This document shows positions 41,270 through 49,980 of a stretch of 64,000 nucleotides of DNA, in pieces (within the stretch, counting starts at the first letter, position 1; each line of letters begins with the position of its first letter). A program made the position numbers and the translations under genes. The notes below the pieces were generated by a model. That model was not told the origin of the DNA and did no database searches. It saw nothing but the letters and a program-made list of their open reading frames with translations. Source of the stretch: Duganella sp. BJB476 (GTDB taxonomy: Bacteria > Pseudomonadota > Gammaproteobacteria > Burkholderiales > Burkholderiaceae_D); NCBI RefSeq assembly GCF_003416895.1, contig NZ_QVIO01000005.1, forward strand, positions 372,001 to 436,000. Reading direction: 5' to 3'.

Positions 41270-41546
41270 CGTGGTTGAGGTTGTAAGGGAGGAATCCCGG
41301 CAAACAGTCCCACGTCCAAGAGGAGCGCCGCAGTTCGATATGTGTAAGACCGAACCGCAGTTGACGCAAACCCTGGAGTTGTAATTCCGGATACGATGGT
41401 CGATTTACACGTTGGGGGCACCACGCAGATAGCATGGGCGCCCGAGACTCTGGAGTCACTTTGCAGATAGCACTGGACCCCGGCATACGATTAAAGCATT
41501 GGTAATACATTGGAACAAAGCCCGCTGAGATGCGGGCTTTTTTTTA
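41270..41546 (+). ncRNA. Putative small transcript or leaderless small ORF with own promoter and terminator
   Basis: This is the longest gene-free stretch of the window. A -10-like TACACT (41259-41264) would start RNA at about 41270, and a strong terminator ends it at 41546. The roughly 275-nt RNA has several hairpin-forming segments (for example GACT-CTGG-AGTC) and a 10-nt repeat GCAGATAGCA at 41425 and 41463. A GTG at 41271, right at the predicted start site, opens a 37-codon frame, so a leaderless small protein is an alternative. It does not match tmRNA, RNase P, 4.5S or 6S RNA by eye. Confidence 0.4.
41517..41546 (+). terminator. Rho-independent terminator
   Basis: AAAGCCCGC and GCGGGCTTT form a 9-bp stem with loop TGAGAT, followed by a run of eight T. 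Confidence 0.92.
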
Positions 41547-41550
41547 TTGC

Positions 41551-41585
41551 CGATTCATTTCAATATTATTTGAAATGTCGAATCG
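41551..41585 (+). promoter_or_regulatory. ArsR operator/promoter of the ars operon
   Basis: ATTTCAA-TATTAT-TTGAAAT (41557-41576) is a perfect 7-bp inverted repeat whose spacer can serve as the -10 box. An outer pair, CGATTC at 41551 and GAATCG at 41580, extends the symmetry. It ends 19 bp before the arsR ATG, the usual place for ArsR autorepression. Confidence 0.75.
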
Positions 41586-41604
41586 TTTACGCTAGCATGG
41601 GCGC

Positions 41605-41919
41605 ATGGATACTAAACAAGCTCTGGCGGCCCTGTCGTCGCTGGCCCAGGATAGCCGGTTGGCCGTGTTTCGCCTACTCGTGCAAGTCGGGTCGGATGGC
41701 ATGGCGGCCAGCAAAATCGCTGAACGGCTCGATATTTCGCCGTCGTCGCTGTCTTTCCATTTGAAGGAGCTGAGCCATGCTGGCATGGTCGGCTCGCGCC
41801 AGGATGGCCGCTTCGTCATCTACACGGCCGATGTGGGCGCTATGAACGGCCTGATCGGCTTCCTCACTGAAAACTGCTGCGGCGGCCTGCCCTGCGGCGT
41901 CTCTGAATGCTCCCCATGA
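41605..41919 (+). CDS. arsR: ArsR-family arsenic-responsive repressor
   Basis: The 104-residue winged-helix repressor has its HTH at 'MAASKIAERLDISPSSLSFHLKELSHAGMVGSRQDGRFVIYTAD'. The typical N-domain CxC metal site is absent. Instead the C-terminus carries cysteines ('TENCCGGLPCGVSEC'), as in C-terminal As(III)-sensing ArsR variants. It would release the operator at 41551 when arsenite binds. Its stop overlaps the arsC start by 4 nt. Confidence 0.93.
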   Translation: MDTKQALAALSSLAQDSRLAVFRLLVQVGSDGMAASKIAERLDISPSSLSFHLKELSHAGMVGSRQDGRFVIYTADVGAMNGLIGFLTENCCGGLPCGVSECSP

Positions 41920-42398
41920 ATGTTCTGTTTCTCTGTACCGGTAATTCCTGCCGCTCGGTGTTGAGCGAAGGTGTCTTCAACCATCTGGCGCCGCAGGGTT
42001 GGCGCGCGCTGAGTGCAGGCAGCCAGCCGGCGGGTGCCTTGCATCCGCGCGCGGTGGCGCTGCTCACCCGCAAGGGAATTTCCACCGAAGGCTATTACAG
42101 CAAGTCGTGGAATGATTTGCCGGTCACACCGGACATCGTCATCACCGTCTGCGGCAGCGCGGCCGGCGAGACTTGCCCTGCCTATCTGGGCCAGGTGCTG
42201 CGTGCGCACTGGGGCGTGGACGATCCCAGCCATGTGCTCGGCACCGAAGAAGAAATCGAGACGGCGTTCGAGCTGGCTTACCGCATCATCCGCGCGCGCA
42301 TCGAGGCCTTGCTGGCGTTGCCGCTGGCGCAGCTGGCGGCCGACAAGGCAGCATTCAAGCTGGAGCTGGACCGCATCGGCGGCCTGAGCGTGGCCTGA
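41916..42398 (+). CDS. arsC: Arsenate reductase, low-molecular-weight phosphatase type
   Basis: The 160-residue enzyme reduces arsenate to arsenite. The N-terminal P-loop 'FLCTGNSCRS' gives nucleophile Cys7 and Arg13 (CX5R). A further Cys12 lies in the loop, with 'DIVITVCGSAAGETCP' downstream for the relay disulfide, as in thioredoxin-linked ArsC. ATG 41916 overlaps the arsR stop; an upstream in-frame ATG at 41907 is less likely. Confidence 0.94.
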   Translation: MNVLFLCTGNSCRSVLSEGVFNHLAPQGWRALSAGSQPAGALHPRAVALLTRKGISTEGYYSKSWNDLPVTPDIVITVCGSAAGETCPAYLGQVLRAHWGVDDPSHVLGTEEEIETAFELAYRIIRARIEALLALPLAQLAADKAAFKLELDRIGGLSVA

Positions 42399-43678
42399 TG
42401 CTGACCGCCTTCCTGATTTTCCTGGCGACGCTGACCCTCGTCATCTGGCAGCCGCGCGGCCTGGGCATAGGCTGGAGCGCGGTGGCCGGCGCCTGCGTGG
42501 CGCTGCTGGCCGGCGTGATCCATGTCGGCGATATCCCAGTGGTGTGGCATATCGTGTGGAACGCCACCGGCACCTTCGTGGCGATCATCATCATCAGCCT
42601 GTTGCTGGACAAGGCCGGCTTCTTCGAGTGGGCCGCGCTGCACGTGGCGCGCTGGGGACGCGGCAGCGGCAAGCTGCTGTTTGCGATGTTCGTGTTGCTG
42701 GGCGCGGCGGTGTCGGCGCTGTTCGCCAATGATGGCGCGGCGCTGATCCTCACGCCCATCGTCATCGCCATGCTGCGCGAGCTGAAATTTTCGGGCAAGG
42801 CCACGCTGGCGTTTGTGATGGCGGCCGGCTTCGTCGCCGACACGGCCAGCTTGCCGCTGGTGGTGTCCAACCTGGTCAACATCGTCTCGGCCGACTACTT
42901 CAACGTCAGCTTCGCGCGTTATGCGGCGGTGATGGTGCCGGTGAACTTTGTCGCCGTGGCGGCCACGCTGGCGGTGCTGCTGTGGTTCTTCCGCCGCGAT
43001 ATTCCGGCGGACTACGATATGGCGCAGGTCAAGCGGCCTGAAGACGCGATCCACGACCGCGCGACCTTCGTCACCGGCTGGTGGGTGCTGGGCTTGCTGC
43101 TGATCGGCTTCTTCTGGCTGGAGGATCTGGGCGTGCCGATCAGCGCCACCTCCGCGGTCGGCGCCGCCATGCTGCTGGCGGTCGCGGCGCGCGGCCATCG
43201 CATCTCGACGCGCGAGGTGATCGGCAATGCGCCGTGGCAGATCGTGGTGTTCTCGCTGGGCATGTACCTTGTGGTGTACGGCCTGCGCAACGCCGGGTTG
43301 ACCGACTACCTGACGGCCGCGCTCAACGCCTGCGCGCAGCATGGCGTGTGGGGCGCGGCGCTGGGCACCGGCTTCATCACGGCGATCCTGTCGTCAATCA
43401 TGAACAACCTGCCGACGGTACTGATCGGCGCGCTGTCGATCGATGCCAGCTCTGCGCAGGGCGTGGTGCGCGAGGCCATGGTCTACGCCAACGTCATCGG
43501 CAGCGACCTGGGACCGAAGATCACGCCGATCGGCAGCCTGGCCACGCTACTGTGGCTGCATGTATTGGCGAACAAGGGCGTGCGGATTTCGTGGGGTTAC
43601 TACTTCCGCGCCGGCGTCTGCCTGACCTTGCCTGTGCTGCTGGTAACGCTGGCGGCTCTCGCTGTGCGCTTGAGCTGA
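42398..43678 (+). CDS. arsB: Arsenite efflux pump ArsB
   Basis: The 426-residue permease with about 11-12 membrane segments exports As(III). ArsB signatures: 'AIIIISLLLDKAGFFEWAALHVARWGRGSG', 'LFANDGAALILTPIVIAMLREL', 'FVADTASLPLVVSNLVNIVSADYF' and 'IMNNLPTVLIGALSID...GSDLGPKITPIGSLATLLWLHVL'. The start overlaps the arsC stop by one base (TGATG). No arsA ATPase gene is present, so it works from the proton gradient. Confidence 0.96.
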   Translation: MLTAFLIFLATLTLVIWQPRGLGIGWSAVAGACVALLAGVIHVGDIPVVWHIVWNATGTFVAIIIISLLLDKAGFFEWAALHVARWGRGSGKLLFAMFVLLGAAVSALFANDGAALILTPIVIAMLRELKFSGKATLAFVMAAGFVADTASLPLVVSNLVNIVSADYFNVSFARYAAVMVPVNFVAVAATLAVLLWFFRRDIPADYDMAQVKRPEDAIHDRATFVTGWWVLGLLLIGFFWLEDLGVPISATSAVGAAMLLAVAARGHRISTREVIGNAPWQIVVFSLGMYLVVYGLRNAGLTDYLTAALNACAQHGVWGAALGTGFITAILSSIMNNLPTVLIGALSIDASSAQGVVREAMVYANVIGSDLGPKITPIGSLATLLWLHVLANKGVRISWGYYFRAGVCLTLPVLLVTLAALAVRLS

Positions 43679-43687
43679 GAGGACAAT

Positions 43688-44395
43688 ATGGACCACCTGC
43701 CAAACATCAATCCCTTGTTGTTGGAAACGCCGACGCTGGACAAGCTGGCGCCGGTCGGCGACCTCGATCATCCGCCGCGCATCCTGATGCTGTATGGCTC
43801 GCTGCGCGAGCGTTCGTTTAGCCGCTTCCTGACCGAAGAGGCTGCACGCATCCTTGAGCATTTCGGCGCCGAGGTGAAAATCTTCGATCCGACCGAGTTG
43901 CCGATGGCGGGCAGCGTATCGGAGGACCATCCCAAGGTGCAGGAGTTGCGTGCCTTGTCGCTGTGGTCCGAAGGCCAGGTGTGGTGCAGCCCGGAGCGGC
44001 ACGGCGCCATCACGGCGGTGATGAAGAACCAGATCGACTGGATACCGCTGGAGCAAGGCGCGCTGCGTCCCAGTCAAGGGCGTACGCTGGCCGTGATGCA
44101 GGTATGCGGCGGATCGCAATCGTTCAACGTGGTCAACACGTTGCGGCTGCTGGGACGCTGGATGCGCATGTTCACGATACCCAACCAGTCATCGGTGCCG
44201 ATGGCCTACAAGGAATTCGACGACGCCGGCCGCATGCGTCCTTCCGGTTACTATGAACGGGTAGTGGATGTGATGGAGGAGCTGTACAAGATGACCTTGC
44301 TCTTGCGCGGCCGCACCGATTACCTGACTGACCGTTACAGCGAACGCAACGAGCGTTCAGTGAAGGCGATCAATCGACAACTGGGGAAGATTTAA
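43688..44395 (+). CDS. arsH: ArsH-type NADPH-dependent FMN reductase
   Basis: The 235-residue flavoprotein has 'RILMLYGSLRERSFSRFLTEEAARILEHFGAEVKIFDPTELP' and 'LWSEGQVWCSPERHGAITAVMKNQIDWIPL', diagnostic of ArsH. ArsH oxidises trivalent methyl- and phenyl-arsenicals or acts as a quinone/peroxide-reducing flavoenzyme. It is fourth in arsRCBH, with an AGAGGACA ribosome site. Confidence 0.95.
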   Translation: MDHLPNINPLLLETPTLDKLAPVGDLDHPPRILMLYGSLRERSFSRFLTEEAARILEHFGAEVKIFDPTELPMAGSVSEDHPKVQELRALSLWSEGQVWCSPERHGAITAVMKNQIDWIPLEQGALRPSQGRTLAVMQVCGGSQSFNVVNTLRLLGRWMRMFTIPNQSSVPMAYKEFDDAGRMRPSGYYERVVDVMEELYKMTLLLRGRTDYLTDRYSERNERSVKAINRQLGKI

Positions 44396-44971
44396 TTGGA
44401 CTTACATGTGCTGCCAGTCGAACTGGAAAAAGCCTACCGTTTGTTGAACCACGGCCCGACGGTGCTGGTATCGGCCACGCACGGCGGTGTGACGGACGTG
44501 ATGGCGGCGGCCTGGTCGTGCGCGCTGGATTTCATGCCGCCGAAGATCACGGTGGTGCTGGATAAATCGACCAGCACGCGCGGGCTGGTCGAGCAGAGTG
44601 GCTATTTTGCGATCCAGGTGCCGAACATGGCGCAGATCGATCTGACCTACGCGGTCGGCAGCATGAGCCTGGCCGATACGCCGGACAAGCTGGCCAAATG
44701 CGGCGTGGAGCTGTTCCATGCTGAAGGTCACGAAACGCCGCTGGTGGTGGGCTGCTCGGGTTGGCTGATCTGCAAGCTGGTGCCCGAGCCGCACAACCAG
44801 CAGACCTACGACCTGTTCATCGGCGAAGTGGTCGCAGCGTATGCCGATACTCATGTGTTCCGCAACGGCCACTGGGAATTCGAGTCCGCCGGCCCGGATT
44901 GGCGCAGCCTGCACTACATCGCCGGCGGCACCTTCTACGCCATCGGCGAACGTGCTGTAGTCAAAACCTAA
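44396..44971 (+). CDS. Flavin reductase-like FMN-binding protein (TTG start)
   Basis: The 191-residue split-barrel flavoprotein has 'GPTVLVSATHGGVTDVMAAAWSCALDFMPPKITVVLDKSTSTRGLVEQSGYFAIQVP'. The TTG at 44396 abuts the arsH stop and has GGGGAAG upstream. No ATG is available before the conserved domain. Immediate coupling to arsH suggests it feeds or assists that flavoenzyme; this is inference. Confidence 0.85.
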   Translation: MDLHVLPVELEKAYRLLNHGPTVLVSATHGGVTDVMAAAWSCALDFMPPKITVVLDKSTSTRGLVEQSGYFAIQVPNMAQIDLTYAVGSMSLADTPDKLAKCGVELFHAEGHETPLVVGCSGWLICKLVPEPHNQQTYDLFIGEVVAAYADTHVFRNGHWEFESAGPDWRSLHYIAGGTFYAIGERAVVKT

Positions 44972-44975
44972 ACCC

Positions 44976-45061
44976 GGGGTCAAGTCTGACATTCGGACAC
45001 GAGCTCAGCCCTAAGCAGGTGCTTACGGCAGAGCTCGTGTCCGAATGTCAGACTTGACCCC
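44976..45061. repeat. 86-bp near-perfect palindrome (REPIN-like) between convergent genes
   Basis: Two perfect 31-bp arms (44976-45006 and 45031-45061) surround a 24-nt loop that itself holds TAAGCA-GG-TGCTTA. The ends read GGGGTCAAGTCTGACATT on either strand. It fills the space between the flavin reductase and acyl-CoA dehydrogenase stops. No T run follows. The outer motif resembles the GGGTCGGAGTCAGATT sequence found near the RAYT transposase at 63.4 kb, which suggests a RAYT-mobilised REPIN that may also block read-through. Confidence 0.75.
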
Positions 45062-45070
45062 CAATGGTTG

Positions 45071-46198
45071 TTACAGCGCGCGGGCGATCAGCAGTTTCTG
45101 AATGTCGCTGGTGCCTTCGTAGATCTGGCAGACGCGCACGTCGCGGTAGATGCGCTCCACCGGGAAGTCCGACACGTAGCCGTAGCCGCCGTGCACCTGG
45201 ATGGCGTCGGAGCAGACCTTCTCCGCTATCTCGGACGCGAACAGCTTGGCCATCGCCGCTTCCTTCAGGCACGGCAAGCCCGCGTCCTTCATCGAGGCCG
45301 CATGGCGGATCAGCTGGCGCGCCGCTTCGATCTGCGTCGCCATGTCCGATAAACGGAACTGCACCGCCTGGTGCTCGAAGATCGGCTTGCCGAAGCTTTC
45401 GCGATCCCTTGCATACGCCAGCGCCGCTTCATACGCGGCGCGCGCCATGCCCACCGCCTGCGAGGCGATGCCGATGCGGCCGCCTTCCAGGCCGGACAAG
45501 GCGATCTTGTAGCCCTGGCCCTCTTCGCCGATCAAATTCTCCGCCGGGATGCGGCAGTTCTCGAACAAGATCTGCGCCGTGTCCGACGAGTGCTGCCCCA
45601 TCTTCTGCTCCAGCCCGGCCACGATGTAGCCCGGCGCCGAGGTCGGCACCCAGAAGGCGCTGATGCCCTTCTTGCCGGCCGCCTTGTCGGTGACGGCCAT
45701 GACGATCGCCACGTCCGCATACTTGCCGCTGGTGATGAACTGCTTGACGCCGTTGATCACATACTCGTCGCCATCGCGCGTGGCGGTGGTGCGCAGCGCC
45801 GCGGCGTCGCTGCCGGTGTGTGGCTCGGTCAGGCAGAAGGCGCCCAGCATCTCGCCTTGCGCCAGCGGACGCAGCCACTGTTGCTTCTGCTTGTCGTTGG
45901 CGTACATCATCGCGATGCTGCACACCGGGCAGTTGTTGACCGAGATGATGGTGGACGTACCGCCATCGCCGGCCGCGATCTCTTCCAATACCAGCGCGAG
46001 GGACACGTAGTCCATGCCGGCGCCGCCCAGCGCCTCCGGCACCGCGACGCCGAACGCGCCCAGCGCGGCCAGCTCCTTCAGCTCCTCTTTCGGGAAGTGG
46101 TGCTCCTTGTCCCAGCGGGCGGCGTTGGGCGCCAGGCGCTCCCGCGCAAACGTGCGCAGGGCGTCGCGTATCATTTCGTGTTCTTCGCTCAGTATCAT
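45071..46198 (-). CDS. Short/branched-chain acyl-CoA dehydrogenase
   Basis: The 375-residue FAD enzyme introduces the 2,3-double bond into an acyl-CoA. Motifs: 'EEIAAGDGGTSTIISVNN', 'AFCLTEPHTGSDAAALRTTA', 'EGGRIGIASQAVGMARAAYEAALAYARDRESFGKPI', C-terminal 'QVHGGYGYVSDFPVERIYRDVRVCQIYEGTSDIQKLLIAR'. The catalytic Glu is likely that of 'YEGTSDIQ', as in butyryl-CoA dehydrogenases. It is the last gene of the liuR/ivd/aceK run. ATG 46198 was chosen for its ribosome site. Confidence 0.92.
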   Translation of the reverse strand: MILSEEHEMIRDALRTFARERLAPNAARWDKEHHFPKEELKELAALGAFGVAVPEALGGAGMDYVSLALVLEEIAAGDGGTSTIISVNNCPVCSIAMMYANDKQKQQWLRPLAQGEMLGAFCLTEPHTGSDAAALRTTATRDGDEYVINGVKQFITSGKYADVAIVMAVTDKAAGKKGISAFWVPTSAPGYIVAGLEQKMGQHSSDTAQILFENCRIPAENLIGEEGQGYKIALSGLEGGRIGIASQAVGMARAAYEAALAYARDRESFGKPIFEHQAVQFRLSDMATQIEAARQLIRHAASMKDAGLPCLKEAAMAKLFASEIAEKVCSDAIQVHGGYGYVSDFPVERIYRDVRVCQIYEGTSDIQKLLIARAL

Positions 46199-46217
46199 AT
46201 TGTCTCGTCTTTTTAAT

Positions 46218-46886
46218 TTACCAACCGATGCTTGTGCCATCGTAGTTGCGATACACCGCCTGGTCGGACGCGGGTAGCGCCGCCAGCGTTGCGCGTATGC
46301 CTGCCGCGCTTTGTTCCACCGGGAGATCGGCGCCGCCGCCTCCCATGTCCGTGCGCACCCAGCCCGGATGCAGGGCGACGCAGGTGGCGCCCTGCTTGCC
46401 GAAGCTGAGCGCCGTGTCGATCAGCACCGAATTCAGCGCCGCCTTGCTGGCGCGGTACAGCGAACCGGTGGGATTGCTGCGCTCGCTGAGCGAACCCATC
46501 TTCGACGACAGCACCGCCAGCTTGCCGCGCACCGCGCACACCATCGGCGCGATGACGGGCAGCAAGCGCATCGCCGCCAGCACGTTGGTGTGCATCACCG
46601 TGTCGAAGTCCGATTGCAGCGGGAAGCCGTCATGGCGCGGGCCGTACACGCCGGCGTTGAGGATGGCCACGTTGAGCTCCTCGCCGTCCAGCTTCCAGCC
46701 CAGGCCAGCTACAGCTTCGACGTTAGTCACATCCAGCCCGTGGGCTTCGGCGCCCATGTCGGCCAGCGCATCGATGTCTTCCGCCTTGCGCGCGGTGGCG
46801 ATCACGCGCCAGCCGTCGGCCAGGTACTGGCGCACCAGTTCCAGGCCGATGCCGCGCGAGGCGCCGATGATCAGTGCCGTCGCCAT
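46218..46886 (-). CDS. Short-chain dehydrogenase/reductase
   Basis: The 222-residue SDR has the cofactor motif 'TALIIGASRGIGLELVRQYLADGWRVIATAR', 'NVAILNAGVY' and the active site 'SLYRASKAALNSV' (YxxxK). The expected catalytic Ser lies in 'LSSKMGSL'. Substrate unknown. It is 4 bp after the thiolase gene and 19 bp before the acyl-CoA dehydrogenase. Confidence 0.88.
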   Translation of the reverse strand: MATALIIGASRGIGLELVRQYLADGWRVIATARKAEDIDALADMGAEAHGLDVTNVEAVAGLGWKLDGEELNVAILNAGVYGPRHDGFPLQSDFDTVMHTNVLAAMRLLPVIAPMVCAVRGKLAVLSSKMGSLSERSNPTGSLYRASKAALNSVLIDTALSFGKQGATCVALHPGWVRTDMGGGGADLPVEQSAAGIRATLAALPASDQAVYRNYDGTSIGW

Positions 46887-46890
46887 CCGC

Positions 46891-48090
46891 TTACGCCAGT
46901 TCGATGGCCATGGCGGTCGCTTCGCCGCCGCCGATGCACAACGCCGCCACGCCCTTCTTGCCGCCGGTGCGCTTCAACGCGCCGATCAGGGTGACGATGA
47001 TGCGCGCGCCGGATGCGCCGATCGGGTGGCCCAGCGCGCAGGCGCCGCCATGGATGTTGACCTTGTCGTGTGGGATGTCGAGGTCGCGCATGGCGGCCAT
47101 CGGCACGGCGGCAAACGCTTCGTTGATCTCGAACAGGTCGACGTCCTTGGTGCCCCAGCCGATTTTCTTGTACAGCTTTTCAACCGCGCCGATCGGTGCG
47201 GTGGTGAACAGGTTTGGCTCTTGCGCGAAGGTGGCGTGGCCGTGGATCTTGGCGATCACGGTCAGGCCCAGTTTCTTGGCGGTCGATTCGCGCATCATCA
47301 CCAGCGCGGCGGCGCCGTCGTTGATCGACGACGACGAGGCGGCGGTGATGGTGCCGTCTTTCTTGAACGCGGCGCGCAGGGTCGGGATCTTTTCGATCTT
47401 GGCCTTGAGCGGGCCTTCGTCCTTGTCGATGACGGTGTCGCCGACGCGGCTGGTCACGGTGACCGGCGCGATTTCCCACTTGAAGTAGCCTTCGTTGGTG
47501 GCGACCTGCGCGCGCTTGACCGATTCGATGGCGAAGTTGTCCTGCGCCTCGCGGGTGAACTCGTACTTGGCCGAGCACTCTTCGGCGAAGGTGCCCATCG
47601 AGCGGCCTTCGCCGGTTTTCTCGTTGCGCGAGTAGGCGTCTTCCAGGCCGTCGTACATCATGTGGTCGAACAGCATGCCGTGGCCGATGCGGTAGCCGCC
47701 GCGCGCCTTCGGCACCAGGTAAGGCGCGTTGGTCATCGATTCCATGCCGCCGGCGATCACCACTTCGGCGCTGCCTGCCACCAGCTGGTCGTGCGCGAAG
47801 ATCGCGGCCTGCATGGCCGAGCCGCACATCTTGGACAAGGTGACCGCGCCGGTCGAGGTCGGCAGGCCGGCTTTCAACAGCGCCTGGCGTGCTGGCGCCT
47901 GGCCCTGGCCCGCCATCAGGCAGTTGCCGAAGTAGACGTGCTCGACCAACTTGCCGTCGATGCCGGAGCGTTCGACGGCGGCCTGGATCGCGACCGCGCC
48001 CAGGTCGTGTGCGACCTTGCTGGAGAAGTCGCCCTGGAAGGCGCCCATAGGGGTGCGGGCTGCACCGACGATTACGATAGGATCATTCAT
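46891..48090 (-). CDS. Acetyl-CoA C-acetyltransferase (thiolase)
   Basis: The 399-residue thiolase has the acyl-carrying Cys in 'LSKMCGSAMQAAIFAHDQL', 'IAGGMESMTNAPYL', 'FEINEAFAAVPMAAM' and the proton-shuttle Cys in 'NIHGGACALGHPIGASGARI'. It could split acetoacetyl-CoA produced from leucine or fatty-acid breakdown. It overlaps the end of aceK by 8 bp. Confidence 0.94.
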   Translation of the reverse strand: MNDPIVIVGAARTPMGAFQGDFSSKVAHDLGAVAIQAAVERSGIDGKLVEHVYFGNCLMAGQGQAPARQALLKAGLPTSTGAVTLSKMCGSAMQAAIFAHDQLVAGSAEVVIAGGMESMTNAPYLVPKARGGYRIGHGMLFDHMMYDGLEDAYSRNEKTGEGRSMGTFAEECSAKYEFTREAQDNFAIESVKRAQVATNEGYFKWEIAPVTVTSRVGDTVIDKDEGPLKAKIEKIPTLRAAFKKDGTITAASSSSINDGAAALVMMRESTAKKLGLTVIAKIHGHATFAQEPNLFTTAPIGAVEKLYKKIGWGTKDVDLFEINEAFAAVPMAAMRDLDIPHDKVNIHGGACALGHPIGASGARIIVTLIGALKRTGGKKGVAALCIGGGEATAMAIELA

Positions 48091-49906
48091 TTTCTAGAGT
48101 CTCCATAAATGGCGGCTGGATGGCCGCCGGTGGGGTGGTGTGTTGATTGCAAAATCGGATGTGCTGCGGATACGGGAATACGTCTTCCACGTGGCCTTCA
48201 AGGATGCGCTGCTTGCGCGCCTGCCACCAGGCTTGCGTCAACAGGTCGCTGTGGTGCTTCATGAAATATTTTCGGATCTTGGCGTTCCCCAGCAGGAAGC
48301 GGCCGAACTGCTCGGGGAAGACGTCGTACTTGCCGATCGGGTACCACGGCTCGGAGGCCATTTCCTCTTCCTCCGTGCGGGCTTCCGGGATCACGCGGAA
48401 ATTGCAGTCGGTGATGTATTCGATTTCGTCGTAATCGTAAAACACCACGCGCTGATGGCGCGTGACGCCGAAGTTCTTGTACAGCATATCGCCGGGGAAG
48501 ATGTTGGCGGCCACCAGTTCCTTGATGGCGTTGCCGTACTCGAGCACGCCGTGCTCGATCTGCAGGTCGTCGTTGTCCTTCTCGGCGTTGGTCAGCCACA
48601 TGTTCAGCGGCACCATGCGGCGCTCGATGTACAGGTGCTTGATGACCAGCTGGTCGCCTTCCTCTTCCAGCAGCGACGGCACGAAATGCTTGAGCTCGGC
48701 GATCAGCTCTTCGCTGAAGCGGTGGCGCGGGAAGGCGACGTTGGAATATTCCAGCGTGTCGGCCATGCGGCCGACGCGGTCGTGGTGTTTCACCAGCAGG
48801 TATTTTTCCTTGATCAGCGCGCGCGTGGTTTCCTTGGGCGCCGGGAAGAAATCCTTGATGACCTTGAACACATACGGGAACGACGGCAGCGCGAACACCA
48901 GCATCACCAGGCCGCGGATGCCGGGCGCGATGTCGAACAGGTCGGACGAATGCTTGAGGTGTTGCAGGTAGTCGCGGTAGAACAGCGTCTTGCCCTGCTT
49001 TTGCAGGCCGAGGATGGTGTAGATCTCGCTGCGCGGCTTGCGCGGCAGCAGCGTGCGCAGGAACTGCACATAGGCCGACGGCACTTCCATGTCGACCAGG
49101 AAGTAGGCGCGCGTGAACGAGAACAAAATCGTGATCTGTTCCTGGTCGAACAGCACGGTGTCGAGTATCAGCTCGCCGTGCTTGTTGTGCAGGATGGGCA
49201 CGACGAAGGGATATTCCTTGTTGCCGTTGATGCCCTTGCCGACGATGTAGGCGCCCTTGTTGCGAAAGAACAGGCTCGACAGCACATGGATCTGGTGGTT
49301 CGGTTCCAGCTTGATGCCGCCGAACAGCGTGCGCAGCCGGCCTTCGATCTGCGCCACGTCGCGCGTCAGGTTGGCGAACGTGGTCGCCAGCTGGAAGTTG
49401 GTGATGATGCGCTTGAGCGTGTAGTGCAGGCCGTCGGTGCCGGGGTAGTAGACGCGGTAGGTCGGCGCGATTTCCTCGGTTTCGATGTACTCGGTGGACA
49501 CCACCGGGCGCACGAAGATGAATTCGTTGTGGAAGTAGCGGCGGTGGAGGATGTTGCAGCAGACCGAGTTGAAGAAGGTCTCGGCCAGCTCCGGCTGCTT
49601 GTGGTCGGACAGCATGCCGATGAAGTGCAGCTTGAGTTCGCGCCACACTTCGTCGGTCAGCTCGGCCGGATCGTATTCGTCTTCCAGCATCTGCACGCAT
49701 TCCTGCACGCGGCGGTCGTAGAAGTCGATGCGTTCGCGCGCGGCCTGCTGCGCGGTGCGCCAGGCGCCCTGCTCGAAATGCTGCTTGGCCTGCTGGCTGG
49801 TGAGCCGGAACAAGCGGTAGTGCTTGTCGAAACCGTCGCGGATGGTGCGGGCGATGTCGAACGCGATCTGCGAGCGCAGCAGTTTGGGGAAAGCAGCCTG
49901 GATCAT
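48083..49906 (-). CDS. aceK: Isocitrate dehydrogenase kinase/phosphatase
   Basis: The 607-residue bifunctional enzyme phosphorylates and dephosphorylates isocitrate dehydrogenase, steering carbon into the glyoxylate shunt. Features: ATP-binding 'RGLVMLVFALPSFPYVFKVIKDFF', 'YLLVKHHDRVGRMADTLEYSNVAFPRHRF' and the catalytic region 'FGVTRHQRVVFYDYDEIEYITDCNFR'. It usually sits with aceA/aceB, but here it lies between ivd and a thiolase. That makes sense because leucine catabolism yields only acetyl-CoA and acetoacetate. Confidence 0.96.
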   Translation of the reverse strand: MIQAAFPKLLRSQIAFDIARTIRDGFDKHYRLFRLTSQQAKQHFEQGAWRTAQQAARERIDFYDRRVQECVQMLEDEYDPAELTDEVWRELKLHFIGMLSDHKQPELAETFFNSVCCNILHRRYFHNEFIFVRPVVSTEYIETEEIAPTYRVYYPGTDGLHYTLKRIITNFQLATTFANLTRDVAQIEGRLRTLFGGIKLEPNHQIHVLSSLFFRNKGAYIVGKGINGNKEYPFVVPILHNKHGELILDTVLFDQEQITILFSFTRAYFLVDMEVPSAYVQFLRTLLPRKPRSEIYTILGLQKQGKTLFYRDYLQHLKHSSDLFDIAPGIRGLVMLVFALPSFPYVFKVIKDFFPAPKETTRALIKEKYLLVKHHDRVGRMADTLEYSNVAFPRHRFSEELIAELKHFVPSLLEEEGDQLVIKHLYIERRMVPLNMWLTNAEKDNDDLQIEHGVLEYGNAIKELVAANIFPGDMLYKNFGVTRHQRVVFYDYDEIEYITDCNFRVIPEARTEEEEMASEPWYPIGKYDVFPEQFGRFLLGNAKIRKYFMKHHSDLLTQAWWQARKQRILEGHVEDVFPYPQHIRFCNQHTTPPAAIQPPFMETLENE

Positions 49907-49980
49907 GGGTCAGCCCTGGTGTGCGTTAGCTGGCTATCAGCGGAATACTGCCGCCGGGCCAGCCCACGCACACGCGATGC

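Noticed and set aside
41211..41510. 99-codon minus-strand ORF in the gene-free stretch after yihY
   Set aside because: No ribosome site and no family resemblance, and it crosses the palindrome and promoter-like sequence on the other strand.
41270..41516. Small transcript considered as a CsrB/RsmX-type RNA
   Set aside because: GGA triplets are only moderately more frequent than expected and are mostly not in clear stem-loop tips; kept as a weak idea only.
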